A stretch of DNA of 64,000 nucleotides. Origin: Haladaptatus pallidirubidus. Its GTDB lineage: Archaea > Halobacteriota > Halobacteria > Halobacteriales > Haladaptataceae. Each line of letters opens with the position of its first letter. Position 1 is the first letter of the stretch. Location: the NCBI RefSeq assembly GCF_020700235.1, contig NZ_CP085301.1:2666001-2730000 (forward strand). The letters are read 5' to 3'. This document shows positions 1-8,000 of the stretch, piece by piece. The position numbers and the translations under genes were made by a program. The notes below the pieces were generated by a model. The model made no database searches and had not been told where the DNA came from. It saw only the letters and a program-made list of their open reading frames with translations.

Positions 1-1
1 G

Positions 2-151
2 CACATGCTCGCCCAAACCGACAACGGCGACACCTACACCGCAAATCAGTTCGAAGACTGGTTCGCGAGAGCGGGATTCGCGAACGTCGAAATCAGAGGC
101 GTTCCGGGCACGAATCAGCAAGCGATCGTCGGTCACAGGCCGCGCAATTGA
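2..151 (+). CDS. C-terminal end of a SAM-dependent methyltransferase (partial)
   Basis: The open frame enters from the left edge and ends at TGA 149-151, giving 49 residues. The visible tail contains 'ANQFEDWFARAGF' and 'GTNQQAIVGHRP', which resembles the last strands of class I O-methyltransferases of the hydroxyneurosporene/O-methyltransferase_2 type. The SAM-binding part lies outside the window, so substrate cannot be judged. It is followed after 25 bases by the pcm-like gene on the same strand, so the two may be co-transcribed. Confidence 0.6.
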   Translation, partial: HMLAQTDNGDTYTANQFEDWFARAGFANVEIRGVPGTNQQAIVGHRPRN

Positions 152-176
152 AGAGCGTTCGAACCCAACGCGGCGT

Positions 177-938
177 ATGGAACCGGCGGTGCTGCGCGAC
201 GATATGGTCGCCAGTTTGGAACACGAAATGAAAGGGTTGGTTCGAAGCGACCACGTCGGTCTGGCGCTTCGAACCGTGCCCCGCCACGAGTTCGTGCCCA
301 TAGACGTCGACGAGGGCGCGTACTCCGACCAGTCGTTCGACCACCGTGGAACGCGAATCCTCGCCCCGAGTATCGTCGCCCGACTTCTCGAAGCACTCGA
401 CGTGCAGGAAAACGATTCCGTCCTCGTGGTCGGTGCCGGCGTCGGCTACACCTCCGCTGTGCTGGCGGAAATCGTCGACGAACGCAACGTTCACGCCATC
501 GATATCACGCGAACCATCGTTTACGAAGCTCGGGAAAACCTCGAATCCGCGGGCTACGGCGGCGTCTTCGTCGATTGCGGTGACGGTGCCGACGGTCTGC
601 CCGAATACGCGCCGTTCGACCGAATCCTCGTGGAAGCCGCGGCCATCGAACCGCCGAGAACGCTCGTCTCGCAACTCGCCGACGACGGCAGACTCGTCAT
701 TCCGCTCGGAAGCGGAACCCAGCGACTCGCCGCCGTCGAAGCGTCCGATTCCGGCGCGCCCGAAACCGTCGAGGAGTTCGGAAAGACCGCCTTCGCGCCG
801 CTTCTCGTGGAGGGCGAACAGTCCGATACCATCGAGCGAAACCGAACCAACCGCGAAGATCGCGAGTTCGCGGAGCGCCACGCCCAAACTCGGCGCGGGT
901 GGGAACACGAGTGGATAGATTGGGACGGCTACGGGTAG
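177..938 (+). CDS. pcm: Protein-L-isoaspartate O-methyltransferase family protein
   Basis: A 253-residue class I SAM-dependent methyltransferase of the PCMT family, which in its classical form repairs isoaspartyl residues in aged cytoplasmic proteins. The SAM-binding motif I 'VLVVGAGVGYTSAVLAEI' lies near residues 82-99, followed by an acidic strand end 'VHAIDI' and by 'DRILVEAAAIEPP' near 155-167. The N-terminal 'LRTVPRHEFVP' is typical of PCMT. Haloarchaea often carry more than one PCMT paralogue, and the C-terminal 30 residues are highly charged, so this copy could have a diverged substrate. It lies 25 bases after the preceding methyltransferase gene. Confidence 0.85.
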   Translation: MEPAVLRDDMVASLEHEMKGLVRSDHVGLALRTVPRHEFVPIDVDEGAYSDQSFDHRGTRILAPSIVARLLEALDVQENDSVLVVGAGVGYTSAVLAEIVDERNVHAIDITRTIVYEARENLESAGYGGVFVDCGDGADGLPEYAPFDRILVEAAAIEPPRTLVSQLADDGRLVIPLGSGTQRLAAVEASDSGAPETVEEFGKTAFAPLLVEGEQSDTIERNRTNREDREFAERHAQTRRGWEHEWIDWDGYG

Positions 939-954
939 ACCGTTTTCGTCCTTC

Positions 955-1299
955 TCACTCGCTGACGACCAGTATTCGTGTGTTTTCACGCTTGTCCGCG
1001 AACTCGCTTCCGGAAGGTGGTTTGATGTCTATTTCGAGCGTCCCGTCGTCCTGATTCGGTCCGAGTCCGGGGTTTATCGAGAGGCGCGCTTGCCCGTCGC
1101 TTCCCGTCGTCGCAGTTTCGATACTCCCCAATCTCGCCGAATCGCTTTTCACCACGACGGTCGCATCCGCTACGGGATTCCCGTCCGCGTCGATGACGCC
1201 GATTTCGACCGTCTGCTGTTCTGCCCCGATAACTTCGGGGTCGGGTTTCGCGTCGAGTTCGCTCACGGCCAAGCCGTTGAGTCCGGACAGCATGTTCAT
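955..1299 (-). pseudogene. DUF7382-like secreted/membrane protein, 3' part (split by the inserted element)
   Basis: The frame encodes a soluble domain beginning LSGLNGLAVSELDAKP and containing 'IGVIDADGNPVADATVVVKS', an Ig-like carboxypeptidase-regulatory fold seen in haloarchaeal surface proteins. It has no membrane anchor. Reading upstream on this strand, host-like codons stop at the repeat CATGTTCAT (1291-1299, reading M-N-M) and element DNA follows. The missing 38 N-terminal codons are found at 9781-9894, ending in the same M-N-M codons. Joining them gives a continuous 149-residue protein. The fragment still has in-frame upstream starts (for example ATG at 1315-1317), so a truncated untethered product is possible. 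The DUF7382 family name is from memory. Confidence 0.82.
1291..1299. repeat. Left attachment site core (9-bp direct repeat CATGTTCAT)
   Basis: CATGTTCAT occurs here and again at 9781-9789, in the same orientation, exactly where the split host gene breaks. Left context is ggacag and right context agcaca. At the other end the contexts are cttat and catgac, so identity is limited to nine bases. The repeat encodes Met-Asn-Met on the minus strand in both gene halves, which makes the reconstruction unambiguous. Confidence 0.88.
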
Positions 1300-1362
1300 A
1301 GCACATTTTTGGTACATAATTCTTATAGACTTCGGGCTCGAACTTGTTAATGGAGTAATTGG

Positions 1363-1902
1363 ATGAGCGAGAATAGGCAAATCAACTTGGTAATCGATGG
1401 AGAGCAGAAAGCGGAGTGGGAAGACTACGCAGAAGAACATCCGGAAGTAAGTAGTCTCTCGCATCTGATTCGCTTGTCCGTCCAGAAAGAAATTCTCGGA
1501 GCACACGAACCACAAGCGCCAGAGAGCGGCACAAGCGACTCTCGGATCAATGAGGTCCTTGAGGTGGTTCAAGGGATCGATACACGACTCGAAGAGCTAG
1601 AGACGAGGACGAGAGCCATAGAGCGGGAAGTCGAACATCGCCCCGAGATTCATGAATTGACGAAGGACGTTTTCGAGGTCCTGCCCAATGTTGAGATAGG
1701 AACTCGCAAACAGGAGGCCAACGCATCAACGTGGTCTCCGGATCAAGCGACTGTTTGGACGGGAGACCCACAGGATATTGGGTTCAAACTGAATGAGTCG
1801 CGACGAAACATCGAGAAGGCTTTGGAACGCTTGATGGAGGATTCAAATCTCGTTAAAAGCAAAAATATCAACGGAAATGAACTCTATTGGAGGCTGGACT
1901 AA
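1363..1902 (+). CDS. Putative DNA-binding regulator (ribbon-helix-helix-like N-terminus, winged-helix-like C-terminus)
   Basis: A 179-residue protein, first gene inside the left end. Residues ~5-47 (strand 'QINLVID', then two helices ending 'SLSHLIRLSVQKEI') resemble a ribbon-helix-helix module. Residues ~60-105 form a heptad-like coiled segment ('INEVLEVVQGIDTRLEELE'). The C-terminus 'NESRRNIEKALERLMEDSN..' followed by 'GNELYWRL' resembles a winged helix. GGAG at 1352-1355 lies 7 bases before the ATG and a TATA-like 'cttatag' lies about 35 bases upstream. Its stop TAA overlaps the integrase ATG, so the two are probably co-translated and it may control integrase expression or act in excision. 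Function is inferred. Confidence 0.75.
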   Translation: MSENRQINLVIDGEQKAEWEDYAEEHPEVSSLSHLIRLSVQKEILGAHEPQAPESGTSDSRINEVLEVVQGIDTRLEELETRTRAIEREVEHRPEIHELTKDVFEVLPNVEIGTRKQEANASTWSPDQATVWTGDPQDIGFKLNESRRNIEKALERLMEDSNLVKSKNINGNELYWRLD

Positions 1903-2885
1903 TGGTCGACCTCATAGAGCGGTTTCTACGAAAAGAGCGAATCAAGAAATCGGAGCGAACCACCCAACATCGAAAGTCAAACCTCACTCAATTCGAGCAA
2001 TGGTTACAGGAGGAGAGTCACGGGGACCTCACGCAAGTCACGTCCTTCGACATTGAGGATCATCTTCTATCCCTATCGGAAAGTGGGAGAGCGCCCAAGA
2101 CTGTCAGAGGACGATATGACGCGCTCTGTCGATTTTATGGTGTATTATCGGATGATCCTCGTTTCGAGGAGATTGACGAAGATCCTACCGAAGATTTCGA
2201 TGCAAGCGAATTGAAGAACATCATGTCGGGGACGAAGAAGGCAGAAGCTCTCAAGCAAGATATTTTCTATGTGACTCCCGAACAAAAGGAACTGCTCACC
2301 GAAAATGTCCCGAATCCCAAGTTACGAAATGCACTCATATGCAGATTGCTTTGGCAGACGGGTATTCGCCAGGGTGAGTTGACTGAAATCAAGCTATCCG
2401 ATATCAACCGGGACGAGAGAAGTATCCGTATCAGGGCTGAAAAGACGTATTCAAATCGTATGGTCTACTATCAATCCTCTCTCGATTTCCTGATGAATCA
2501 GTGGATCGATGGGGGATATCGTTCCTCTCATATTACTGCTAGCGATAGCCCTTATCTTTTCTTGACCTACAAAGCTCCCAGCATAAAAAAGAACTACGTA
2601 AACGACATCGTTAAAGACGCTGCAAGGAAGGCTGGAATCCAAGAGACAATGTATAAGGATGCCTCCGGAAACTCTCGCCACAAGATAACGAGCCATGCTC
2701 TTCGTCATGGGTTCGCTGTGCAATCTCTCAAGAACAGAATGGATATCCGGACGCTTTCGAGCGTTTTAGGACATTCAAACTTGGAAACCACGAAAAAATA
2801 CCTCCGATTAAACGACGACGACGTGAGAGATGCTGTTCGCAAATTTGGAGCTGGAACTGAATCGGTCGAATCCGAAACAAGGTAG
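1902..2885 (+). CDS. Tyrosine recombinase / site-specific integrase (XerC/D-like)
   Basis: A 327-residue integrase that should join the element's attP to the chromosomal site CATGTTCAT. The N-terminal ~85 residues are a SAM-like core-binding domain ('TTQHRKSNLTQFEQWLQ'). The catalytic set is complete: Arg156 in 'TGIRQGELTEI', Lys181, His265 and Arg268 in 'HALRHGF', His291 in 'LGHSNLETTKKYL' and nucleophile Tyr300. The ATG at 1902-1904 overlaps the upstream TAA (1900-1902) and is preceded by GGAGG at 1889-1893. That start is preferred to an in-frame TTG at 1887. The gene lies near the left attachment site and is intact, so the element may still be mobile. Confidence 0.93.
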   Translation: MVDLIERFLRKERIKKSERTTQHRKSNLTQFEQWLQEESHGDLTQVTSFDIEDHLLSLSESGRAPKTVRGRYDALCRFYGVLSDDPRFEEIDEDPTEDFDASELKNIMSGTKKAEALKQDIFYVTPEQKELLTENVPNPKLRNALICRLLWQTGIRQGELTEIKLSDINRDERSIRIRAEKTYSNRMVYYQSSLDFLMNQWIDGGYRSSHITASDSPYLFLTYKAPSIKKNYVNDIVKDAARKAGIQETMYKDASGNSRHKITSHALRHGFAVQSLKNRMDIRTLSSVLGHSNLETTKKYLRLNDDDVRDAVRKFGAGTESVESETR

Positions 2886-3821
2886 GGTCCACACGAAGCC
2901 ATGGGCTCTATAGGAAACAGTCGAACAATCGCTTAGTGGGTTATATTAAAATAAGCCTGACAACAATGCCAGGCGCGCTAAAACGGTGGTGATCAGCATG
3001 GGAGGATTGATACCTATTGAGTCTCCCATATCGGGCTGATGAATTATGGACTTAACCTATCGCCCAACAGATGGTGATTGGTGTTCTCGCTAGTAGTTAT
3101 TCGGGGTTACGATATTTGTGAAACGTGGAGAGTTAGTGGGTTCGTCCGTAAGTAGGACGTTCACGTTTCATCGGGCTCGTAACGGTGTTAGCGAGATACA
3201 AGGCCCGACATTATTTATCACGACATGCGGTGGCATGATTTTTCGGGTAGTGGCAGTAATTGATACAAGATACGGACGAAATGGTGTATCTTTGCTTACC
3301 CACAACTAATATACAAAACTAACTCTGTATACAATAGGCTCCAGATAGAGCAATTCGAGCGGGACGACCCGAGACTTGCCTGGGTAGTATAGGACGATTC
3401 AGGACATATGATCACATGAGATTGCCGATTTCGTAGGATTATCGATTTTAAACCCCGAAAGATTATTGCTTTCGAATTGACAGTGTGCGTAAACACCTAT
3501 CTCAATTTTGAGATTCACATCAATTTTGAAAAAATCGGAACTTATATATAATACTTGACTCATAGTAGTATTTAGGTCTTTCCGCATATTTCATATATCT
3601 CCCATTACATTATATTACTAACGGAATGAGGGATCAGGTGTTAGAGCACCTGAAGGAAAGGATGCGGATTTGACTCACTCAAGTGATTGAAATGAGTTCG
3701 AATCAGCCAAATGCATATAACCGTTCGCACCGAAGATATATAAATTTTATTCCAAATACGGTAAATATTTTAAACTGAATAGGAATGATTCCCTCATATT
3801 CTTCGATACTGGGGTGAGACG
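2886..3821. other. 936-bp gene-free, dyad-rich region between integrase and PrimPol (candidate replication origin)
   Basis: No convincing coding frame is present. Several inverted repeats are visible: GCCTG/CAGGC at 2955-2974; ATGGGAG/CTCCCAT at 2998-3004 and 3023-3029; a nested pair at 3119-3170; CATGC/GCATG at 3224-3237; CAGGTG/CACCTG at 3635-3652; and ATGAGGGA (from ~3626) against TCCCTCAT (~3790-3797). The right third is strongly AT-rich, ending in a promoter-like stretch before the PrimPol gene. The combination of dyads and AT-rich DNA beside a replication gene suggests an origin or a structured non-coding RNA. This is inference; no homologous origin was recognised. Confidence 0.5.
3119..3170. 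repeat. Nested inverted repeat TGAAACGTG/CACGTTTCA with inner CGTCC/GGACG
   Basis: Outer arms of nine bases at 3119-3127 and 3162-3170 are perfectly complementary. Inner five-base arms at 3143-3147 and 3155-3159 enclose the loop gtaagta. The arrangement would form a two-tier hairpin or cruciform of about 52 nt. It has no U-tract after it, so it does not look like a simple terminator. Confidence 0.6.
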
Positions 3822-5165
3822 ATGAGCATCTCGACATCGACTCTGGTATCACACGTCGAGGCTGGGAATCTCAAACAGCAGTTCATCGAATTGCTTCGGG
3901 ATGCGGGCATACCCACTAATAGGTGCGTTCGGGTGGGTTCGGATTCGAAGGGAGCCTATGATACAGGTTGGAATCAGACGACGAATCAACGCGAGCCGGA
4001 GGAGATATCCGGCAATTACGGAGTTACGGCAGGTAATGGACTGCTGAATATCGACATTGACGACTATGGCGGCAGTCCAAGTGTTCCTGACGACATTCAG
4101 GCCTTTTTCGATAAGCATCCCACAACAGGGGGAACAACTCCTCACGGCGGAGGACGCCTTTTCTACGGGGTCCCTGTAGGGACTGAAGAACGATTTCGAG
4201 AAGCGTTTAACAACCGTTCGAAAATCACGATCGACCCAGTTGAGGTTGAATGGGCTACGACACAACAAGTCGTGGCACCTGGTTCCGAACTCACAGGCTG
4301 TTCTAAGGACTGGCACGACTGTGGGGAGGCGGGGGAGGGACGGTATAGTCTAATAATCCCCACACCCATCTGCCGACTCGCTGAGGACGACGTGGACGGC
4401 CTTATCGAGCTTATCGAGAAGTATGACAACTCACCCGAACCGGTCGAGAATGTCGAGATCGAAACGCGAGAGTTGAACGTCGATGAGCAGGATTGGCTGG
4501 ATAAAGGTCGGGAGATGGACGGGAAATTCGACCGACTATGCACCTTTGCCGAGAAAGGTGGTTATCCGAGGGATCATGACCTTGAATTTGGCAAAGACCG
4601 GTCGAAGGCCGAAACAGCCCTGGCACAAAAGCTGATGTGGATCTTTGGTAGTTTTCCTAACCCTGAAGATACAGTTCAGCAAGTAATGAACCAACTGAGT
4701 CCTCCGAGATGGTCTACCTCTGGCGACTTTTACCGTGACTCGGTTCTTACTGCTGCGATGAAATATACTCTCGATATTGGGGAATGCTACAAGGGAGGAC
4801 AAAACGACAAATCAACCCGGGGAGTCGTCCAGAAACAAGCTGCCTTCATCATATGGGTCGCCGATAAAGCGTTTGACGACAAGTTTCGGACGAAAGAGAT
4901 TGTGAATCATGGCTTAGTTGGTGTGAAGAGGGATCAAGTTGTGAAGGTGCTCCGAGATCTTGAGAAAGTGGGTATATTGAAACACCAACGACAGGGGCAA
5001 TATGAATACTGGATCAAGCAAACAGATATCCCGACCAGTGGATCGATCCATGAAATGTTTCTGGAGAATTACATAACTGAAGGAGAATTAAAGAAGCAAC
5101 GTGCTGATTATCTTAGTAAGATGGAGGAAGAAGAGGTACAGTATACTAGTACTACTGTAATATAG
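3822..5165 (+). CDS. Primase-polymerase (PrimPol) replication protein
   Basis: A 447-residue protein with an N-terminal bifunctional primase/polymerase fold, the likely replication initiator of the element. The catalytic acidic pair is in 'GLLNIDIDDY' (Asp78, Asp80). The histidine motif 'GGTTPHGGGRLFYG' centres on His108. The following 'EVEWATTQQVVAPGS' (~141-155) corresponds to the third acidic and VxPxS-type motif. The middle region (~220-340) is helical and unassigned. The C-terminus 'TKEIVNHGLVGVKRDQVVKV' and 'LEKVGILKHQRQGQYEYW' reads as a winged helix. 'GGTGAG' precedes the ATG. No helicase Walker motif is present, so host helicase would be needed. Confidence 0.85.
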   Translation: MSISTSTLVSHVEAGNLKQQFIELLRDAGIPTNRCVRVGSDSKGAYDTGWNQTTNQREPEEISGNYGVTAGNGLLNIDIDDYGGSPSVPDDIQAFFDKHPTTGGTTPHGGGRLFYGVPVGTEERFREAFNNRSKITIDPVEVEWATTQQVVAPGSELTGCSKDWHDCGEAGEGRYSLIIPTPICRLAEDDVDGLIELIEKYDNSPEPVENVEIETRELNVDEQDWLDKGREMDGKFDRLCTFAEKGGYPRDHDLEFGKDRSKAETALAQKLMWIFGSFPNPEDTVQQVMNQLSPPRWSTSGDFYRDSVLTAAMKYTLDIGECYKGGQNDKSTRGVVQKQAAFIIWVADKAFDDKFRTKEIVNHGLVGVKRDQVVKVLRDLEKVGILKHQRQGQYEYWIKQTDIPTSGSIHEMFLENYITEGELKKQRADYLSKMEEEEVQYTSTTVI

Positions 5166-5206
5166 TATAATATGCGGTATACTAAGGAAGGATAGTTTCT
5201 ATACTT
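5142..5206. repeat. Cluster of TATACTA repeats over the PrimPol stop codon
   Basis: TATACTA occurs at 5142-5148 and 5178-5184, its inverse TAGTATA at 5163-5169, and a variant TATACTT at 5200-5206, all within 65 bp. The inverted copy contains the TAG stop of the PrimPol gene. The spacing (21, 15 and 22 bp between starts) is close to whole or one-and-a-half helical turns. This could be an iteron set bound by the replication protein or an operator, but AT-rich DNA makes such repeats easier to find by chance. Confidence 0.45.
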
Positions 5207-5522
5207 ACGTCAACCCAGACAAAGCTCCCCTCTTGCGATTCTTTATATACCTTTCCTAATTTTGGATAAGATGATTTGACGATGGATTTCGATAAGATAT
5301 CTCATCAATCCTATTGCAATCCGAAATAACCTATCTAGCGCTCTCGCTGTCGAATCCTCTTAGAGTGTTATTGGCCACAAAAACAAGGAATCGCTATATG
5401 AGTCTGCTGTGGCTTCTGTGAGGAGATGGGTCAGACCTAATTAGGCTAGTATGGACATTAGATACGATTCACTTCCACTCCAGACTGATTACCTTTTTAA
5501 AGTAACAATTCGAATCAAAAGT

Positions 5523-5846
5523 ATGAACTGCCTTATTTGTGGCAAGAATCGAACTTTCGAGGGCTCACTCGTTCGCAGAGAACAACCAGCAGAAGGAGTA
5601 GGAGTCATCTGTCAGCGTTGTTTTAGCAAGCTGAAGCAAAATCGCCCGGATGCATTTGGATGTGGGTATAACACGTCAGATAATCCATGCTCAAATGAGG
5701 GTGTTTACACAACCAGAAAAACGGAGGAAATGCGTGATCTGGAACCGGAACCATCCGAAATGACTCCTCTCCCTGATGAACCTCTTTTGTGCGAAGATCA
5801 TTTTAAAAGTGTGGAAGAGGGGCAGAGACCGCCCTGGTTCCGGTAA
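5523..5846 (+). CDS. Small multi-cysteine zinc-binding protein of the element
   Basis: A 107-residue protein. Paired ligands C3xxC6 and C30xxC33 would form one zinc knuckle; C47, C56 and C90xxH93 could form a second site. The first motif 'CLICGKNRTF' is followed by an acidic linker (70-88). Family was not recognised. The ATG at 5523 is preferred to an upstream start at 5451 because a TATA-like 'tttttaaag' lies about 26 bases before it, the usual spacing of a leaderless haloarchaeal transcript, and the extra N-terminal residues look non-coding. The 357-bp spacer after PrimPol shows only the TATACTA cluster and AT-rich DNA. Confidence 0.65.
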   Translation: MNCLICGKNRTFEGSLVRREQPAEGVGVICQRCFSKLKQNRPDAFGCGYNTSDNPCSNEGVYTTRKTEEMRDLEPEPSEMTPLPDEPLLCEDHFKSVEEGQRPPWFR

Positions 5847-6061
5847 GAGGCTGATGCAAGTTGAGCAGATGAATACTAATATATCACGGCTTAGCAGGCC
5901 ACAGTAGAGTCTAGAAAAGAAATTATCCTTGAGGGAAGGTTTAAGCCCTTCGAGATCTAGCGTCATAGTCCAAATCGGATTCGAACAAGTATGGATGAAC
6001 ACAGATAAGCAAATTTATTAGCAAAGGTTTATTATAGTTAAATTGAATAATTCATCTGGTT

Positions 6062-6685
6062 ATGAAAACAACCCGAAGAAAGATATTAGGATCAATGGCA
6101 GCAGTGGCAGCGGTTGGAGTCGGCGCAACTCAAGTTATGGGTGCTGATGGAGAAGAAATATCTATCATTATTAGTGAAATTAACGCTGAAGATGAATACA
6201 TTGTCCTCAAGAATGACGGAGATAGCAATGTCGACATTGGGGGGTACACCCTTGCCTTCGAATATTCGAATAAACAATACAACCAACGACGTAAGTTGCC
6301 CGAGGGGACGACAATTCCAGCGGATGAGACATTGACTGTCGCCACGGGTGCGAAAGAAGTCAGTGGCGCGGTAGTAGTCGAACGTCCATATGAAGGTGAA
6401 GTACTCAACAACGAACGTGAAGACGTGATTGCGCTTCTCGATACGGATGGGAACGTCGTTGCCACGTCTGAAGAAACTCCAGAGGAAACTACGACCACAG
6501 AGGAGACCACCACTGAAGAAAGTGGAAACGACGACTCGGAAGATACCACTTCGGACGAGACTACAACTGATGGATCTGACGATGGTGATTCGAATGGTGG
6601 ATCCTCCGACGATAGTAGCGAAGAAACGGAGTCCACGGGATCGGAAGAATCGTCGTCCGAAAGCGATTCGGAAGATGACTGCTAA
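6062..6685 (+). CDS. Tat-exported lamin-tail-domain surface protein
   Basis: A 207-residue secreted protein. Residues 1-28 form a Tat-type signal ('KTTRRKILG' then a hydrophobic Ala/Val run ending near 'VMGADG'). Residues ~33-136 match the lamin-tail (LTD) beta-sandwich, with 'ISEINAEDEYIVLKN' and 'VDIGGYTLAFEYSNK'. Residues ~137-206 are an almost pure Thr/Ser/Glu/Asp/Gly tract, likely an extended O-glycosylated stalk, ending in a single terminal Cys. LTD modules occur on extracellular nucleases and surface proteins; no catalytic domain is present here. A TATA-like 'tttattatag' centred ~30 bases upstream indicates a leaderless transcript. It is plausible cargo for surface binding or exclusion, but that is inference. 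Confidence 0.75.
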   Translation: MKTTRRKILGSMAAVAAVGVGATQVMGADGEEISIIISEINAEDEYIVLKNDGDSNVDIGGYTLAFEYSNKQYNQRRKLPEGTTIPADETLTVATGAKEVSGAVVVERPYEGEVLNNEREDVIALLDTDGNVVATSEETPEETTTTEETTTEESGNDDSEDTTSDETTTDGSDDGDSNGGSSDDSSEETESTGSEESSSESDSEDDC

Positions 6686-6918
6686 GCCGAACCACCACTC
6701 TACTGACTACGTTTTTGTGAGCATTCACGGCGACAGTTGCACTGCAAGACGACGATATTCGGCGTCTTTTGCTAAATCACAAAAGCTTCGGTAAAAATGC
6801 GATCGAATGTCCCCTCGATAAAGTTGGTTAGTCTTGCAGATTTATCCTTGATGTTCTGTTTGATAGTTTGCAAGATGTCGCCTTTAGTTTGTGGCATAAC
6901 TGGCATGGTTCACGGAGA

Positions 6919-7158
6919 TCAGCGATAACTCCGCATGACCTTTTGACGCTCCGAGAGCGACGAGCAGGCGCGACACGCGAATACCTCGTTGTCGTTGTCC
7001 CCGAAGACTCGGGCGAACTGGAGGCTAACCTCCTCGCTACAGGCACATCGAGGCTCAGCCTCATGATCACTGTTGTCTTCACCCAACCACTCCCGATAAC
7101 ACTCGGGAGGACTCTCGTCCACCGACCAATCCTCAAAAATAGATTGAGATGCACTCAT
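6919..7158 (-). CDS. Small zinc-finger protein (DUF7563-like)
   Basis: A 79-residue protein, second gene of a two-gene operon. Cysteine pairs in 'CACSEEVSLQFARVFG' and 'VFACRACSS' form a four-cysteine zinc finger of a kind common in haloviruses and haloarchaeal plasmids. Its ATG overlaps the stop of the upstream repeat protein by four bases (7155-7158), so translation is coupled. DUF7563 is a family recalled from memory. DNA or protein binding is likely but not shown. The 233 bp between its stop and the lamin-tail gene hold no recognisable gene. Confidence 0.65.
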   Translation of the reverse strand: MSASQSIFEDWSVDESPPECYREWLGEDNSDHEAEPRCACSEEVSLQFARVFGDNDNEVFACRACSSLSERQKVMRSYR

Positions 7159-7844
7159 TCCCGGGCCTCACGGTCCTGTCGTAGTGCCTCGACCAGTCGC
7201 TCCTTAGCGGACATTTCGTCATCGTCGCCTTTCCCGTCCACCTGCTCAATTCCTCCTGACAATTCCTCGGTCTCCCCAGTGGATCGATGTGCCTCGGCGA
7301 GGGGCGACTTGCTCATATCTTCCGTTTTGTTGTCGTGGATGTCTCTCCGGAGAGCGGCATCGAGTTTTTCACGAGGAGTCATCTCATCCTCGCTGTCGTC
7401 CTCCTGGGGCGCCTCCTGGCGGCTCTGTGCCATTGCTTTCGGGGATGGGTCTGATAGCTCCTCGACCTCTCTGTCCTCGTCATCGAGGGAGGCAAGCTCC
7501 TCCTCGACTCGATCCGCAGCAGTGGACCAAGCACCAGATCGATCGCCTCGATAGTGACGCAATCTCCGTTCGAGGATTTCTCTCTCGGTCATTTCCTCTT
7601 CGTCGTCTTCCTCGTCATCCTCCTTATTCTCGAAGTGATCCCTAATGAGCTTGAGAGCGGCCTTACGACTGTCGCCACTCGATAGCTCCTCCGTTTCACC
7701 CTCGATCTCCCCTCGAAGTTCCTCGTTCTCCTTTTGAAGCTTCTTAAGGGCAGTCTTTTTGACGACAATCAATTCCGAAGGATCCACGTCATGCTTATTG
7801 ATCTCTTCGACAAGATGCTCGACCATTTGCCGATCGACGCTCAT
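7155..7844 (-). CDS. Acidic coiled-coil protein with three EM[T/S]xREx-type repeats
   Basis: A 229-residue, highly acidic protein not recognised as a family. The N-terminus (1-50) is helical and leucine-rich with a coiled-coil segment 'LKKLQKENEELRGEIEGE'. Three copies of a short motif stand at residues 84-98, 154-168 and 210-224: EMTEREILERRLR, EMTPREKLDAALRRD and EMSAKERLVEALRQD, each after an acidic run. A second motif, [T/V]EELS, appears near 51, 127 and 192, alternating with the first. The layout suggests repeated short binding helices joined by disordered acidic linkers, as in a scaffold or adaptor. GGAGTGA lies before the ATG. Overlap with the downstream zinc-finger gene points to joint function. 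Confidence 0.65.
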   Translation of the reverse strand: MSVDRQMVEHLVEEINKHDVDPSELIVVKKTALKKLQKENEELRGEIEGETEELSSGDSRKAALKLIRDHFENKEDDEEDDEEEMTEREILERRLRHYRGDRSGAWSTAADRVEEELASLDDEDREVEELSDPSPKAMAQSRQEAPQEDDSEDEMTPREKLDAALRRDIHDNKTEDMSKSPLAEAHRSTGETEELSGGIEQVDGKGDDDEMSAKERLVEALRQDREARE

Positions 7845-7926
7845 TCGCCGTCACTCCCAGCAACCACATGCTTGACAGACCTGTTCTCCGCATTTAGATT
7901 AGATTCCAATCTCCTCATTCGAAACT

Positions 7927-7942
7927 CTATTATAATATAAGT
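7927..7942 (-). promoter_or_regulatory. Promoter of the minus-strand operon (TATA region)
   Basis: An AT-only stretch around 7929-7940 is positioned to drive the operon starting at 7844, leaving a leader of roughly 60 nt. Within that leader the dyad AGATT-cc-AATCT (7901-7912) sits where a repressor could act. Confidence 0.45.
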
Positions 7943-8000
7943 ATTACTCGTATATAATACTTTCGAAAGAGTTATATATGATGTGGTGCGAAAGTATAAG

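Noticed and set aside
3118..3309. 63-codon plus-strand frame in the element's gene-free region
   Set aside because: GTG start, no Shine-Dalgarno or promoter, and it runs through the nested hairpin at 3119-3170.
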